Position numbers and translations under genes: made by a program. The notes below the pieces were generated by a model. It did no database searches, was not told where the DNA came from, and worked only from the letters and a program-made list of their open reading frames with translations. 64,000 bases of DNA from contig WEDG01003503.1 in the NCBI GenBank assembly GCA_017591395.1, positions 124,001 to 188,000 on the forward strand. The letters run 5' to 3'. Positions 12,078-24,879 of this stretch are shown here, piece after piece (positions within the stretch are counted from its first letter, which is position 1; each line of letters starts with the position of its first letter). The stretch is from Schistocephalus solidus. Its lineage: Eukaryota > Platyhelminthes > Cestoda > Diphyllobothriidea > Diphyllobothriidae.

Positions 12078-13466
12078 TCGCGATTATCTGTGTCATTATA
12101 GAGGCCAGACAATGGGAGGACTCAGCTGAAGTCTACGCGAGAACAAAGGGGGGCTGAGAGAAGCGGCTTGCTATCTTAGGTCGTAAACTACGCTCCGGAG
12201 GATGACCACGCTTTCGACTTCACGGACCGGCTGTATGACACCCACTTCACAAACAGGCGTGTGGGTGTGTCCCCCTTACCCCGCCCCGCGCTAGCAAGCC
12301 TAATGCTCACGCGGCCGGGTTGCAGCCACCGGGTTTTCAGGCAAGAACGCGCACGGTCCTCGATGCGATACCAGGCGTGTACTGGCCTGAGGACAGTTTA
12401 CCGTAAGCAAGTGCCTGCTTAATCAGTAATCTGCTAAAGCTGAAGAGTCTGTTGTAGTTTAAGCACTCGAGCATTTGAGCTGGTTCTGGGGGTGGTTGAT
12501 GGTCAGACAGCAAAAACGAATTAGGCTTGTCCTTGTCATGGCCTGTTGCAACACGCGCCACGCAGCTTTAATGGGTTCTTTTGTTACTTATGCAATTATT
12601 CACCATTCTGGCAGCACAGGTGCTGGCTAAAGGCCCGGACACTTGTTTCGCCCGTGGTCTGCCGCTGTTTTATTCAGCTGAGATGGGTTCGGCACATCAG
12701 TTGGTCCTCCAGAATTCCCTGTGTGCTTTCTGGTAGACACTCCACTTTTGAAAATTCTACTGTTTAATTTCCTCAGAAATTTATTTGTAAAATGGAGCAA
12801 ATCAGTTTATTCAAGGGTCTATGAGTGCAAACCAAAATTTTATATGAATGTTTGAGCCGGGGTTCATCAGTCACAGCGGGATAACTGCGTCATATTCCCA
12901 AACTGCCAATAGGTAGTCAGTAGTAGGACTTATGAAATTTTTTGCCAAAGTGGTAGCACAGGTATTAGTTAAAGACCCAGACACGTGTTTGGCTGATATT
13001 CTACCCGAAAACATACATGGAATGCTGGGGACCTTCTGACAGCCAAGCCCCTCACAGCTATGTCATGCAGCGGCAGAATATCGGCGAAACACGCCTGTCT
13101 GGGCTTTAAGCTAGTGCCTTTGCTACCAGTATGGCGAATAATTTCATAAGTCATACTATTAACTGCCTGCTGGCAGCCTGGGAATATTACGCAGTTATCC
13201 CATAGTGGCTGGTGGACTTCGGTCCAAACATTCATATCAAATTTTTGTTTGCGCCTTTTGCTCTTTGAATAAACTGCTTTGCTCCATTTTACAAATTAAT
13301 GTCTGAGGAAATTAAAAAACTAACATTTTGGGTGTTGTCGACCAATAATCAGCAAAGGTTGCTTCCAAAAAATGTGCATTCATACAAAGTCTAGTCTGGA
13401 AATATCTGCTGAATGATGTGCTGACATACGACTCTAAAAAAAGCTGACTTGCCCGGCAAAGATGAG
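12078..13466 (-). repeat. Right arm of 3.2-kb inverted repeat
   Basis: This 1389-bp arm mirrors 10229-11619. A decayed hammerhead core lies in plus orientation around 13025-13110 (ctgacagcc...atcggcgaaacacgcctgtctggg), and its partner in the left arm is antisense. Relative to an active core, the invariant GA after CUGAN is altered, so cleavage is unlikely. The arms differ by single-base changes and small indels, so the duplication is old enough to have drifted. Confidence 0.9.
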
Positions 13467-14764
13467 CATATGGAAAGTTATTTTTTGTATTTGTATCCAG
13501 TTATTATAGCATTCATGCCGATAGGAAATTCGATTTGATGCAATTGTAACAAGCTTTTATTTCTCTCCTTGCAGTTTAGATTATATGATATTTGCTGGGG
13601 TCTTGTTCCTCCAGGTAACGAGGGCTTTTGTTGAAGTACCAAAACACAAGACCAAAACAGCAGAAGCCATGTTAATGTCGCAAATTATAACCAAAAATGC
13701 ATGCCGAACATGATGGGCATATACTGTGAATATACTGTTTCAGCCTGGCAATGTACGTGCTCTGATTAATGAGTGCACTGAACTGGTAAACGCGACCACA
13801 GTGCGAAGTTGCTGTGAAATCCACTCTTGCCCTCATAGTCAATCTTTAGGCACTTTCTGGTTCTCGAATTAAGTGTAGTCGACTTTTTCACAACAGGCAG
13901 ATGGTCTCGCACTAAAATCTGTGGAGATACGGGTTATATTTAAGGTTTGAGATGTTAGGCTCAAATTTGGGTTAAATGTAAGGTAGAACTAGTGTTAAGG
14001 TTTGGTTGAAACTTGAGGTGAGGACAGGGCGTTAGATGCCTTTGCCGGAATTCAGCACATGGCTCCCTTTAATATGGATACTCCTATTCCCGTTTCTTAC
14101 ACCAGTTTCGTCGTCTGGCAATCATAGAAAAAAATTCGAAACCCAAAATACAACTTAATGAAATTTTAGTTCTTTTGCCTATTGATCAACCAAATTTTAC
14201 CGTGTCAGTAGGCAGAGTTATTTGGTGTAATTTCAGATTGTGCCCAGGTCCTTAGTTATCTTTCTCAGGACATCTCATTATGTTTCAAACTAGCATCGGT
14301 GATGTCCTGAATTTTTCGACCCGATAGTTGAGCTATTTAGCACATGATTGAGTGAATAGCCTAGAATAGGACACGGATCAGCGCCTCGCCATGATGTCTA
14401 AGGGGGAGAATCGTGTGTGAACAGAATTTGTTCGAATTCAATTCCAGAATTGTTTATGTGACATGTTTTAAACCGCAGGCACAATCTTAAACCACATGTA
14501 GACGGAAGGAAGCATGCGGTTGGTACAAACAATTGCCTAACATTTACGTCCACATACTACAGTGAGAATGTTTACGCTGCCCGCGAAATCGCTCTAACTC
14601 TGAATGTTGATTGATTCTTTTCAACAAATCGATGAAATTTAAATAAACAACCTGATGATAAACACCGGCCACAGGAGTGATGGCATTACGTTAGAGGAGC
14701 AAGTACTGAAATAAGAAACGTAGGTATTTACTAAACTGGCATCAGAAGTACTAGGAAAAGCATG
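13467..14764. other. Intergenic with a short GTTAAGG-type tract
   Basis: No gene is seen. Around 13935-14030 there is an irregular run of ggtt/taagg words (ttaaggtttg, gggttaaatg, gtgttaaggttt) related to the degenerate TTAGGG-like tracts elsewhere in the window. Confidence 0.4.
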
Positions 14765-15090
14765 GAAACGCCTTTTTCACGATCTTGTGCCGCTGCCTGA
14801 TGCAGTAGCAAGGGTTTTGGATCATCAGTTGATTCCCAGGCACCCCTCGTGTGTTTTCTGGTATACGAACTCATGCTTCTATCCTGCCTTATTTAATTTC
14901 CGAAAAAAATAATGCATGCCATTGGAGTAACTCTTTGAAACATAACTTTGTAGGCTCGGGCTGAAAGCCAACATGATTATTTGAACTGAAACCCGTCAGC
15001 TACTGCGGAAAAACTGCTGGATATTCAGAAACTGCCAGTGGACAGTCAGTAGTATACGAATACGTAAGAAAGTTATCAAACAAAGTGGGA
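14765..15090 (-). repeat. Diverged hammerhead-bearing repeat unit (antisense)
   Basis: On the minus strand this shares the unit order seen at 29839-30192: an accactg/ctga core region at its 3' side, the ttctggtatac box near 14856-14866, an aatttcc/aaataat box, and a gtcagtagta box near 15045. The core reads ctgatgatcc on the minus strand, and the downstream partner has gtgaaaaagg in place of gcgaaacacg. It is a decayed member of the same family. Confidence 0.55.
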
Positions 15091-15324
15091 TAAGATAATG
15101 TCTAAACCATTATTTATATGCTCTATAAAGGTGGGCATGAAGAAGAGAAAGTTGGAAACTACAATGAATCACCTCCGTACTTTCCCAAATAATTCAAACA
15201 ACTTGTACGCCTCCGTTTTCCTTCACATATATTTTGGACTTGCATATGTTTATCAAGGTTGATATGTTTATGTTATTATTTTAAGATTTTATGTTATAGA
15301 TGTTATTTTATAGGATAAATCTCA

Positions 15325-15830
15325 TATGTGGGGGTGGGGGAGAGAGTGAGGTCGACAGCTCAGCGCATTTTCCTCACTATAAACAATCTGACGTGCTTGA
15401 AACTAGCACGGTGCGCTAAAAGCCATGGCTTGGAAGGTTGCCAACTGAAAGGGAACACTCTGACCACGTGGTAAGCCCAATGTGTGTTTTGTGTGGAGTG
15501 GCTGACTGGCGGACTGAGAGTCAGGCTGCAATGGCTCCTTCTTAATGTGGCCTTTATGACCATCCCACTCCGTGGGATCCGAGCCAGGTGTGGTAGTACG
15601 CGCAGGGCTGCTCTGGCCGTGCCAGCCACCTGCGCCCTCTCCTATCTCCGGTCTTCTTAACTCTGTCATGACACCGGGCTCAGGTGGAGGAGGATAAGAG
15701 AGTGCGGTTGAAGCAGTGCAAGTCTCCTATCACTTAAAACTAAGTCACCGTCCCTGCGACAACAGACTGTGAAGCACACGGTGGACGTCGTTGAAATCGA
15801 CGATCCAACTGCCAGCATGTTTTTATATGT
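15325..15830 (+). repeat. ~780-bp dispersed repeat, 5'-truncated copy
   Basis: It matches 56000-56505 closely along its length, including gcgctaaaagcc, ttggaaggttgccaactga, gtgtgttttgtgtggagtgg, ccgagccaggtgtggt and the end segment acggtggac.tcg..gaaatcg. It lacks the first ~270 bp of the full copy at 55736. It contains a B-box-like ggatccgagcc, but I see no convincing A box. The open frames here are repeat readings. Confidence 0.85.
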
Positions 15831-17384
15831 TCGTATTATGCCATTAATGTATTTGGAATCAGCGGCCTTGTTGGGTTAGAGGATAATTTTTAAAATAAAT
15901 CTGGCTTGTGTCAACTCATGTAAGGATTTGCCTTAAAGTGCATGTGGCACACTCGTTTTCGCATACTGCAACATACAGCACACCGGAAATCTTCAAATGC
16001 ATTAGGAGAACAATCTAAAAAGGAAAAAGTTTCTTCAGCATCAGTAAAATAGACCATGAAGCCGAAACGAAAACAGAAACTTACTGACTTCAGATACCCG
16101 ACAGACCAATGCTATAGCTGTGAAAAGGTGATTATCCGTCTTCAATAACTTGCGATTTCATTTTGCTGTTTTATGTTACTTTGAAAAATAAATAAAACAC
16201 GCTTGTGAAGGTATTATTGGCAAACATTTTGTGCTGCTCCTCCACATGTGATTCTACAAGCAAGTTAAAAAAATTGTCTCTTTCTCTAGATACATACGTC
16301 TTACATTCTCCATTCTGCTTTTCAACAATCTGTGACCAAAATTTGCGGAACTCTACAACTTTGTGGTGCTTTTGGTAGTTTCTGATGAATAACAATTTGT
16401 TCTTCCGAAAAGAAACGTCCAGGATTTATGTCCACTTGGGAGATTCGCAACTTCATCCCCTACTCTGCCCTTTGATCTTACCCTTTGTAAATGAATTATT
16501 GTAATTATCGACTTTATATTTCTCAACTATCTGCAGAGTATGAGAAAAATCCCAATGGATCCCATGTGAGGGTTAAACACCGAGCTGTTCAAGCAACCGT
16601 ATCATGGCACATTTTGATAATAACTAAATACTACTTGGATATCGAGACTCCCAGCCACGAATTTCACCTCAGTTCTAGTAGTCAACTGCAAATAAAATAG
16701 AGCAGGTAAATGAACTTTTTTAGTTCTGCAAACGGGCAGCTGTATCTCTTGCTTAGAATGTGAATTCTCCAGTAGCACGATGATTGGTGGCGTGAGGCCA
16801 TGATTGTCTGTTCGTTATCACCTTTCAACTTCAATTTTTATCGCTAGTGTAACAAGAATTCCAGTAAATTGAAAATAAGCAAAGAAGATTTTGGCATGTT
16901 ATACGTATTAAGGAGAACGGAATCTGTGCAGTCCGGTTTAAGGCGAAGCCAAGACGTAAGTACTTGCGGCATAGCAGGCCAATTCGACTGCGCAATGAAT
17001 GTGCTAAGTAGTGCAGCCGATTAGCGTGAACGGCAGCATCTTGCCTTGCTCACGCGTGTGGCCGGGCGAACATTCGATATTTCCAGTAAGGGGGTCTAAC
17101 GCGCAAAACGACCAATCAACGACCGACAAACCATAGGCAGATATGTTCTGGAACATCATTCAAGATGGGCACTTGAAAGGCCAAAAGTTTCCTGAACGCT
17201 TAGGACACCAAATAAATAGGGCACGTTTTAAAGGAGACAAACCCCGTATTCACAGGCTCTTAATGTAGTGCTTATTTCCCGAAACGGCTCTCCTTCTCTT
17301 CCTTATACCCATCGGAATATAAAAATAAGTATATTGTTAAGTAAGGAAGTGTGTTCGCTCACCAACATCATGGCTTTATTCCTG
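15831..17384. other. Intergenic, nothing recognised
   Basis: AT-rich. The short frames at 16171-16395 (-) and 16491-16700 (+) have no family features. Confidence 0.4.
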
Positions 17385-17912
17385 AGCTTTCGAACTCTTA
17401 TTGCAGTCCGTCTTCAGAGATAAAAGATGCAACACAAAAAAACGCATCAGTTATAGGTGGCAGAAGGAATCAAATACCATTGACGCCAATAAGGAGGTGA
17501 CTGCACGGGGCCCGGTATGATGACGCCAGATCAAAAACTTGATTGACTGAGTTCAGATCGGAGGTCCAGGCTTCAACTAATTCGCGGCTTGTTTTGCTTC
17601 TGGTGTGGGTGATTATCTTCATGGCTGCGAAGATAAACCTGTATGTGTGGACAGACCCTTTTGATAATCCATCACCCCGTCTCACAGCCAACTCATGCTC
17701 GTGTATGCGCGATCAAAACTTACGTTCAGTCCGTCGTGTGTAGTTAGAAGAACATTTTAGGCAGGGGATGCGGTACACTACACCCGAATGTGCGTTAACA
17801 TTTAATCAGGCCTTTATTTTCATGAACCTGTTGCGCATGGTAGCTATAGGCCAGTGTGCCATTCCAACACCTGGTCCCACAGCAATGCGCTCGGTCGCTG
17901 ACGATGAGCTCC
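17385..17912 (-). pseudogene. Penelope-like element, C-terminal remnant
   Basis: Read on the minus strand, it holds GVGMAHWPIATMRNRFMK (the conserved linker before the endonuclease domain). Next come GVVYRIPCLKCSSNY (GIY-YIG start, Cys-x2-Cys) and SRIHEHELAVRRGD. SRELVEAWTSDLNSVN follows, the domain end with its Glu and Asn. The order is that of PLE GIY-YIG domains. Stops interrupt it after MKIKA and within the domain. The reverse transcriptase part is missing. Similar to the 24.2-kb remnant and probably the same lineage. Confidence 0.75.
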
Positions 17913-17970
17913 AGTAAGAGTTCAAAAAATCAGATGAATAAAGCCATGATTCCGACAAAGCGAACAACCT

Positions 17971-18046
17971 TCTTCTTCGTTTTCTTTCTTCTTCTTCTTC
18001 TTTTTCTTCTTCTTCTTCTACTACTACTACTAATACTACTACTTAT
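17971..18046 (+). repeat. (CTT)n/(TAC)n microsatellite
   Basis: A run of cttctt triplets passes into ctactactac and ends in actact. It produces a spurious poly-Leu reading frame. Confidence 0.9.
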
Positions 18047-20440
18047 TCTTTTCTTATACAAACATCTGGAGTGCAAAAATTCGCTTCTTTTCATGTATTA
18101 ATAGTGTTTGCATCACAAATCGTGTAAAGTAAATAAATTGAATACTGTGACGAATCCCAATGTAAAACAGCAGAGAAGTTCAAAAGCGTTGACTTCTCGA
18201 ACAACCTCTCCCAATACACCTCTCTTAAACATGAGGCTTTTTGTGAGGAAATATGACTTCCAGAAAAAATTGCGGGTAACTATCTCGGGTGAAGAAATTT
18301 ACTTGGCAAATGTTGCATTTCCATCAAAATATTGTGAGGCAAAACCTCCTTGAAAAAGCGTCTTATATCAATTGTTTGTAGTTATGAGTCAGATTATCAG
18401 TTACAGTGCATCTAAGTGATCGCGATGGTAACAAAATATGAATCCAATGTTTCCCGAATCATACAGTATGTTTAAATGCCCTGTGTCTGAATAAATCTAA
18501 CAGGGCGTTTTTGCTAAAGCTGACCGAAGATGGGATTATACGACTGTCAAATTGCGTCTTCAACTTTCTCAAAGCAGGTTGAAATCTGCTATTCAGAGAT
18601 TGTGAAGTCCGATTTAATGAGTTTTTTTTTCTATGGTGAAAGCAGAGCATTTAAAGCAACGCTAGTGCTCTTCTTGTGCACTATCAGCTTCCAGATCTCT
18701 TACTGGTTTTTCCTCTTTTATTCGCGGTCCAAGATTAATAATTAACACTATGTCCGAGCTTTAACTGGCAGGTTTAATTGCTTGCATAGATAAAAAGTTA
18801 AAATATGCCCTAAAAACTAATTAACATCTTTAAATTGGTTCTATGATGACTATGCAGAGTTCAAATGTGTACTTTTTATTTTCGAGAGCAGCTAATTAAT
18901 TTTTTTCAAAGACTTAAGGTGCAAGTGTACGCAAGGTATTGAACTAAAAGGTCTAACCTAACGGTCGAGAGCTAGTATAAATCGGAAACTAGTCCAGTTT
19001 TTGACAAAACTATTTTAACTACAAACGAAGAAAGAAATTGGTGAGGTCATGAGTACGCTTTCTGTTGTTAATATGTTTGAATGATGCCATGGTAAATTAG
19101 GTTATGGACAACAGCATAACGCACCACATTATAAACGTGTACATAAGTTAAACTACACAACAGTAGTAAATATTTACTCCCATACAAATAAATTCATCTA
19201 CGTGATCTTCCATAGTGACATACAGTGTTAAATCTAACTTAACCGAGAATTTGGTTTAGCGAATAACCTTTCGTCATGCCAGAATTCAAGTAAATTGGTT
19301 TATCTAAACCCTGTTTTTTAGCATCTTCTTACTCTCACACCCAAAGAGGATTGTGTTCATTCTAAGATTGGTGGAAGACATGCTTGGTTCAGAGCTTTTG
19401 TAGCCAAACTACGACCCAACTTTAGATGTTATGTACTACAAAAACGAAAAGAATTATTTACAAAGTCAATAAAAAGTGGAGTGGTAACTTCTGTCTGTTT
19501 CCGCTGGCGACGAATCAAACGCTGGAGAATTTGCACAGAGCCAGTTTGGCATTGAGTATTTTGAAATGACAAACTAAACCAGTTGAACCAATACGAACCC
19601 ACAAAATTTCAGACGCTATCGAGAATGTTTAAGGACCTACTGGAATGGTGTCTGCCGAGCCATTCTTTTGCATAACAATGAGCAATGAATATTATTGGCA
19701 AGGAAAAGTGAGAGTAAAGTTGAAATTTGATAGTTATTTGCTATCTTCGGAGCTCCAAGCCAAATCACAGATGCCCATTTTCGTTATGTAGTCATTGAAG
19801 ATTGAGAAATGTCCCACCGAGTTATGGCTAAAGTTTCAAACATTATAACAAGCGCCCGCAAATCAAGCGAGAAAAGGTTTTCTTATCAGCTTGCTCAAGT
19901 TCACCAGTCCGTTATTTCCAATCTGGGTCTGAATATAGTAAGTCTACGGAAGAACGTTGACCAGAAAACGACATCTCAATTCTCCCTCTCCTCCCCATTT
20001 TTGTCGATATCGCAGATCGGTCTTCGTTGGGCGATGGCTCGCACGCTTATCAGACCCGGAACTCCAAAATAAAAACGGCATCGTCCGCATTCCATTCTTA
20101 AGTCAAGCAAAACCGTGCGCGTCACGGCCTGATGACTAGGTCATTACCATAATCGCAATTAACGCTAGAAGCAGAAACCATATTGATCGTTCTGCATTCT
20201 TTCTGAAAAAAATATTACTGCATTTAGTAGGCAGTCAAAAGAGCTTTGAAGCATTTTGTACCCTAGAGGAATTTAAAACAGGTATGAATAGCAGGATTTA
20301 ATGGTAGCAAAACATTCTGTGACGGCCTATCAACTGCCACCTGCCGTTGTATAGGAAACATAACGAATAAGGATTACTCAATTATTGCCTCCGTTTACAC
20401 ACTGTGAGGAGAAAGTGCGTTAGGTGTAGCGCAAGTCTAC
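18047..20440. other. Intergenic, nothing recognised
   Basis: AT-rich sequence with short frames on both strands. No mobile element, RNA gene or exon is recognised. Confidence 0.4.
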
Positions 20441-20960
20441 AAAGTAATCTGTGCAAAATACTGGTCAAGTGTAGACTGCGACCAGATGGTGTATGATGGA
20501 GTGTAGTGGGACTCGGACCCCGGTCGTGAGGGCTGGGATCCCAACCACTGCCACTATCCCCTTCCTGTTGTGCCAACTCCATCCTGGTGTATGATGGTTT
20601 GTTTTTGGGTTTAAATGCCGGTCAAGTAGTTGTTGAGAAAGCGTGGTGGTACGCTTAGGTGCAGAGAGTTCACCGCGCGAACCACCTGCACGCGATCCCG
20701 CCTCCGGTCTTCTTGAAGCCGGGCGCGAGCGGATGAGGAAAGTGAGGAGAAAGTGCAGAAGATGCATCATAGGCCTACTATCACGTAAAATTTAATCATG
20801 CGCAAATCACCACGCTTGCTTCCCACCTGCCCGCGGTCAACATAGTCGAAACTCGACGTTATAAAGTAATTCAAGCGTAAATTACCGTCCCTGTGACCAA
20901 CTCGCTGTGACACACACGGTGGAGGCCCTGCAGCGCAACGTCAAACTGTCCTACGGCGAG
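20441..20960 (+). repeat. Composite repeat related to the 780-bp family
   Basis: The right half (about 20645-20940) follows the 780-bp repeat's 3' module, with caccgcgcgaaccacctgc, ctccggtcttcttga and gtccctgtgacca...cacacggtggag. The left half (20461-20600) matches, in inverse orientation, the 44640-44830 sequence (actgcgaccagatggtgt... against the complement of accaattggtcacagcc). It looks like a subfamily with a different 5' module. Confidence 0.6.
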
Positions 20961-21054
20961 CTGATTTTTTGAAAAACGTCACCTTGGTAACGCATACTTT
21001 TTTACCGACTTTGGTGTATAAACATTTGGCTTCTCAAAAAATGCAACTAATTGT

Positions 21055-21655
21055 ACATGGTGGTCTAGATATATCCGGACCCTGATTATAATTACTTTTA
21101 TTGAAAACTACAAATAAATAAAATAAAATTTTAGTACATAAAGTTAAAGCAACTTTTTCAAATGTAAACCTTGCGTAGGAACCTTCAGTAGGCCTTGTTC
21201 GTATCACTTTCACTGAGCATCACCTTGTCCTCGTTTTAGCCAAGGTCAAATTTGTTATTGCCCTCTTTCATTTGCGACAGTACACACTTTAAAATCAAAG
21301 AACTTGTTTATGCTGCTAAATAGTATTATTTATCAGCACACCGCTGTGCCGTAGAATGGCCTGCAATGTCCCGTACCTAAATCCAGCAGACTTTCTCCGG
21401 GGAATATTCAAAATTGGGTAGTTCATGGTAAACTAAAGACTGCAAATTATCTGAAACAGAGCATCATAGAGGCATGGAAAGATACTAAGCCGGGGAGCAG
21501 CAAAGGGAACTGATTCAATCATTGAAAGATGTCGCATTTGCATGATAAATAATGGTTAACATTTTGAAATTTTTTTAAATTTTTTGCTACAATTTTACTC
21601 CATTTATTTGTAATTTTTAGTAAAATTTCGGGCTCTGATTACATTCGGGCCATGT
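21055..21655 (+). mobile_element. Internally deleted Tc1-like element
   Basis: The ends form long imperfect inverted repeats: catggtggtctagatata...ctgattat...acaaataaat at the left against the complement of atttatttgtaa...ctgattac...gggccatg at the right. Between them lies a transposase tail reading WPAMS, then after a one-base shift YLNPADFLRGIFK, and later SIIEAWKD. This corresponds to the SPDLNPIENLWGILK region of Tc1 enzymes, with the Asp, Glu and Trp of that motif lost. At about 600 bp most of the gene is gone. Confidence 0.65.
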
Positions 21656-24204
21656 TTTGAGTTCCTCAATCGCTATTCGCTTTATGCAGCCATGGCTAGC
21701 ATATAAAAAAACTGTTGCGAGACTTTTTGGTACAAAAATATCCTACTGGTTGTGTATATTTTAAAATCAAAAGGTAGGCTGGATGACAGGAATAAATTCA
21801 ATACACAGTATTGTATTAGCTAAAGTATAGTTCAGAGAATACAGTAAATAACGGACAGAGAGGGTGCGTGAAACTATTCATGGACACGGAGCTACAAAAA
21901 AAACAGCCATGGGCGTGCTTATTTAAGTTGGAGCTGCATTTTGTGTTTTTTCCTTTATCAAGGTCATGATAAATACGAAAAAAATGTAATTACTTTTGGG
22001 ACTAAGACAGTTGGCTCGTTTTTTCTAAGAGAAATAATTTTTTTCCGTTAGTTGAGCCCATGCTTAATAAATAATCGTCATCCCTTTTTCTAAAGAAGGC
22101 TTGATTTTATTAAAGCGTTTTCTTCCTATCGTTAATAGTAAAAAAATTTAAGTTGGCCTATATAAAATAGTTTCTTCCTTTTTTGAACGTTTTTTTTAAA
22201 ATTAATGTGTTTGTAATTCTATTGGCATCATCTGCAGAACATTACACTTTAACTTTTTTCCAAAGCTGCACCTTCATTTTATGCTTGGTAGGAGTGGAAT
22301 TGTCGAAAAATTTGGGAAGTTAGAAAACCAAAGTGCATACCTCCTTTTCCAAACTCGAAAGGAGACAGCGTACCGCAATTCTGGTCAAGCTTTAGAATAT
22401 AGTATTCTCCCATTTTACCTGCAGAAAATTGCACAACTTTTCCAGTTAAAAGTAATAAGAAAAAGCTGAATATGTGAAAAGGTAATAGTATGGGTTTCAG
22501 ACTCAAAAGTAGAGCAAGGGCACGTACATGTGCTGAAAGTTTTCCAAGAATTTAACAGGTGATTCTTGAAAGCAGCCGTAGTCACAGCTGTCCTACGTAG
22601 TTAAATAAGCGTGTTTGCAAGCTTGCAATGTAGTAAGTGAAAAAGAAACCATTTTTTGCTAAATTGCATCGAAGTCTCATATATACTTAAAACTAAAGCA
22701 AAACATTTAAATTATTAATAAATTTGACTATTCTTACCTTAACGTTTCTTCAAAGTTTTTAGCCGCATCGAAAGAAAATAGTCAATTCTGACGCCAGCTC
22801 ACTGCAAGGCAAGAATCAGCCAAATTATTTTTCAGAGCTGATTAAAACCCTGTCTATGGATTGCGTGTTAATGCTATTTTATTGGAATATTTGTCAGGTA
22901 AATTCGCAGTCATTTAATCACTCCAATGATTAATTAAATCTACTTCTTCGTTCTGTGGTTGATATATTTTAAAGGAGATTAACGTCTTGCGTGTCGCCAA
23001 AATTTTTTCACAAATATAGAATCAACTTTCTGTTTTTGTTCCTTTCGAAAAAAGCTGAAAATCGGAGGTGTAACATTGATCACTAATTTCTAACATTAAT
23101 GTATGAGGTAAATTAATATTGATAAGTCACGTATAGCCTATAGTGGAAAATATAAAACGATTGGTCTAAGAGAACTAAAAACATGCGCAAAATATGCGCA
23201 TGGTCGGCGAAAAACTAGTAAGAACTTTTTATTTAGTTAATTTGATAAGTAATGTCGTCGAACTTATCCAACATCCTAACTAGCTTCGCAAATACAGTAC
23301 AGTTAAAATAGCTGATTTTTGTTCATGTCCACTTAGTTAATTTGCCGGAGAACCTAAAAAATGCTTACACTTAAAGTGACTTCTTAAACGTACAGCACTT
23401 TTATGAGGATGATGGCGTCCACGTCAACTGCAAGAGTGAGGCAGGTCAGCACTGTATGTGACCATGTCGCTGTTCTGTGAGACAAATGATGGAGTATTAA
23501 CCCATCTGCACGAGAAAGTCGAGTTAATTTTCGAAATTTAGGCATCATTGTGAGGCCAGTTCTGAGGATAAGGGGGACTAAAAGACCACTGACCCATGGC
23601 TTGGTTTGTCAGAGCCGTTTAAATAAGACGGCTTTTGAACACTGCTATCATTTTTTAATGTTATTAGGAATGTTCATTGACATAAGCATAATCTAAAATG
23701 ACTTTATTCTTGCGAATTTTTTCAACAGACGACAAGGTTCAGTTAGGATCTTTGTAAGCGAATTTATGGTGCCGGAAACTGTAGCACAGTTCACACCTTG
23801 AAAACATTCCAGTACATGGGCATATTAACCTACATAAAATTAAAAAAACTCAATTTTGCGTTAGTTGAATTTTGGTTCCTCGTGATGTACGTGTAAACGC
23901 GTCGGCAAAAATGCAAACTACGTATACGGCACTCTGGTATTGCAAACAGGCATGCAAACCGACTTAAGTCCTAACTTAACGCTCATCCGAGAAACACCAA
24001 ACTGGAAGTGAAAACAACCTTTCCAGACGTCCTCGGAGTACGCTGCTGAGACCTTCGCCCACCAATCGTATTCTCTATTATTGTTTCAGCTGACTTAAAT
24101 ATGAATGAATGCGAATTTTCGAGTTCCAGAAGTTTGTATCAGCAAAGAACGAGGCTGGTGGAGCGTCCAAATAATTTGTTTGTCATTCAGAGATGACAGC
24201 AACT
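21656..24204. other. Intergenic, AT-rich, nothing recognised
   Basis: No supported exon or element. Overlapping short frames at 22279-22506 on both strands have no known motif. Confidence 0.4.
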
Positions 24205-24710
24205 ACAGAAAAAGGGCTACATTTAAAGGAGTCACAAACCAATCAACGACTAATGATGCAGACCGTGGGTGACTGCACAGGGTCAGACATGCCAGCGAAA
24301 GATCGATACATCGATTGTTTGAAGCCCAAACAGTAATCAATACGCTGTTCATCCTGCTGCCCACGTGGGCAATTTTCTTGACGATTGCGGAGTTGATATC
24401 ATGGCCGGTTTTGTAGGTGAGGGTTGCTTCTTGCGATGGTTTATCGCCATGTCGCACAGCCAGCTAACACTCATGTACGCGTGATCAGAGCATGCGTTCG
24501 GTCCAAACTTGTGCATTTACAAGGACAGTTTGAGTATGATATGGGATACACTGATCCGCACTGCCCATCGGGATTCAGTCAGCCTTTGATTTTCATTATC
24601 CCGTTGCGCATGGTATCTATGGGCCTGTGTACAATTCTAACACCTAGTTCCTCAGCAGTACATTTAGTCACTTCTGAGACGTCATTAATAAATGGCAGCG
24701 CAAGTCATAT
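24205..24710 (-). pseudogene. Penelope-like element, C-terminal remnant
   Basis: On the minus strand it begins with LPFINDVSEVTKC (the 'LPF.. .VSE.' segment of PLE connectors). Then come GVRIVHRPIDTMRNGIMK, a decayed GIY-YIG start (VYPISYSNCPCKCT), TYKTGHDINSAIVKKIAHVGS, and a short ASNNRCIDLS that replaces the EAW..NSIN ending. Several frameshifts and a stop after MKIKG are present. A 148-codon plus-strand frame at 24424-24870 is antisense to this and is not considered a gene. Confidence 0.75.
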
Positions 24711-24879
24711 CCTTGCTGATGTTTCTGTTACTTCTCAACCAGCGAACAGCTCAACAAATATCAATGAATTAATTTGGCAAATGATGTACGAAGGACATAA
24801 CCTCTCCAACTTTAGCGGAGGTAGTCCTCCACAGGCGCTGGATTTGTGGCGGATCTTTATGAAAATATAATTTTTTATC

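Noticed and set aside
10460..13235. Duplicated frames in the inverted-repeat arms as conserved genes
   Set aside because: The shared frames follow from the arms being reverse complements. They contain decayed ribozyme units and no protein motif.
17856..18101. Leu-rich frame with a possible membrane helix
   Set aside because: It is a translation of the CTT/TAC microsatellite.
24424..24870. 148-codon plus-strand frame as a gene
   Set aside because: It is antisense to a recognisable PLE C-terminal remnant.
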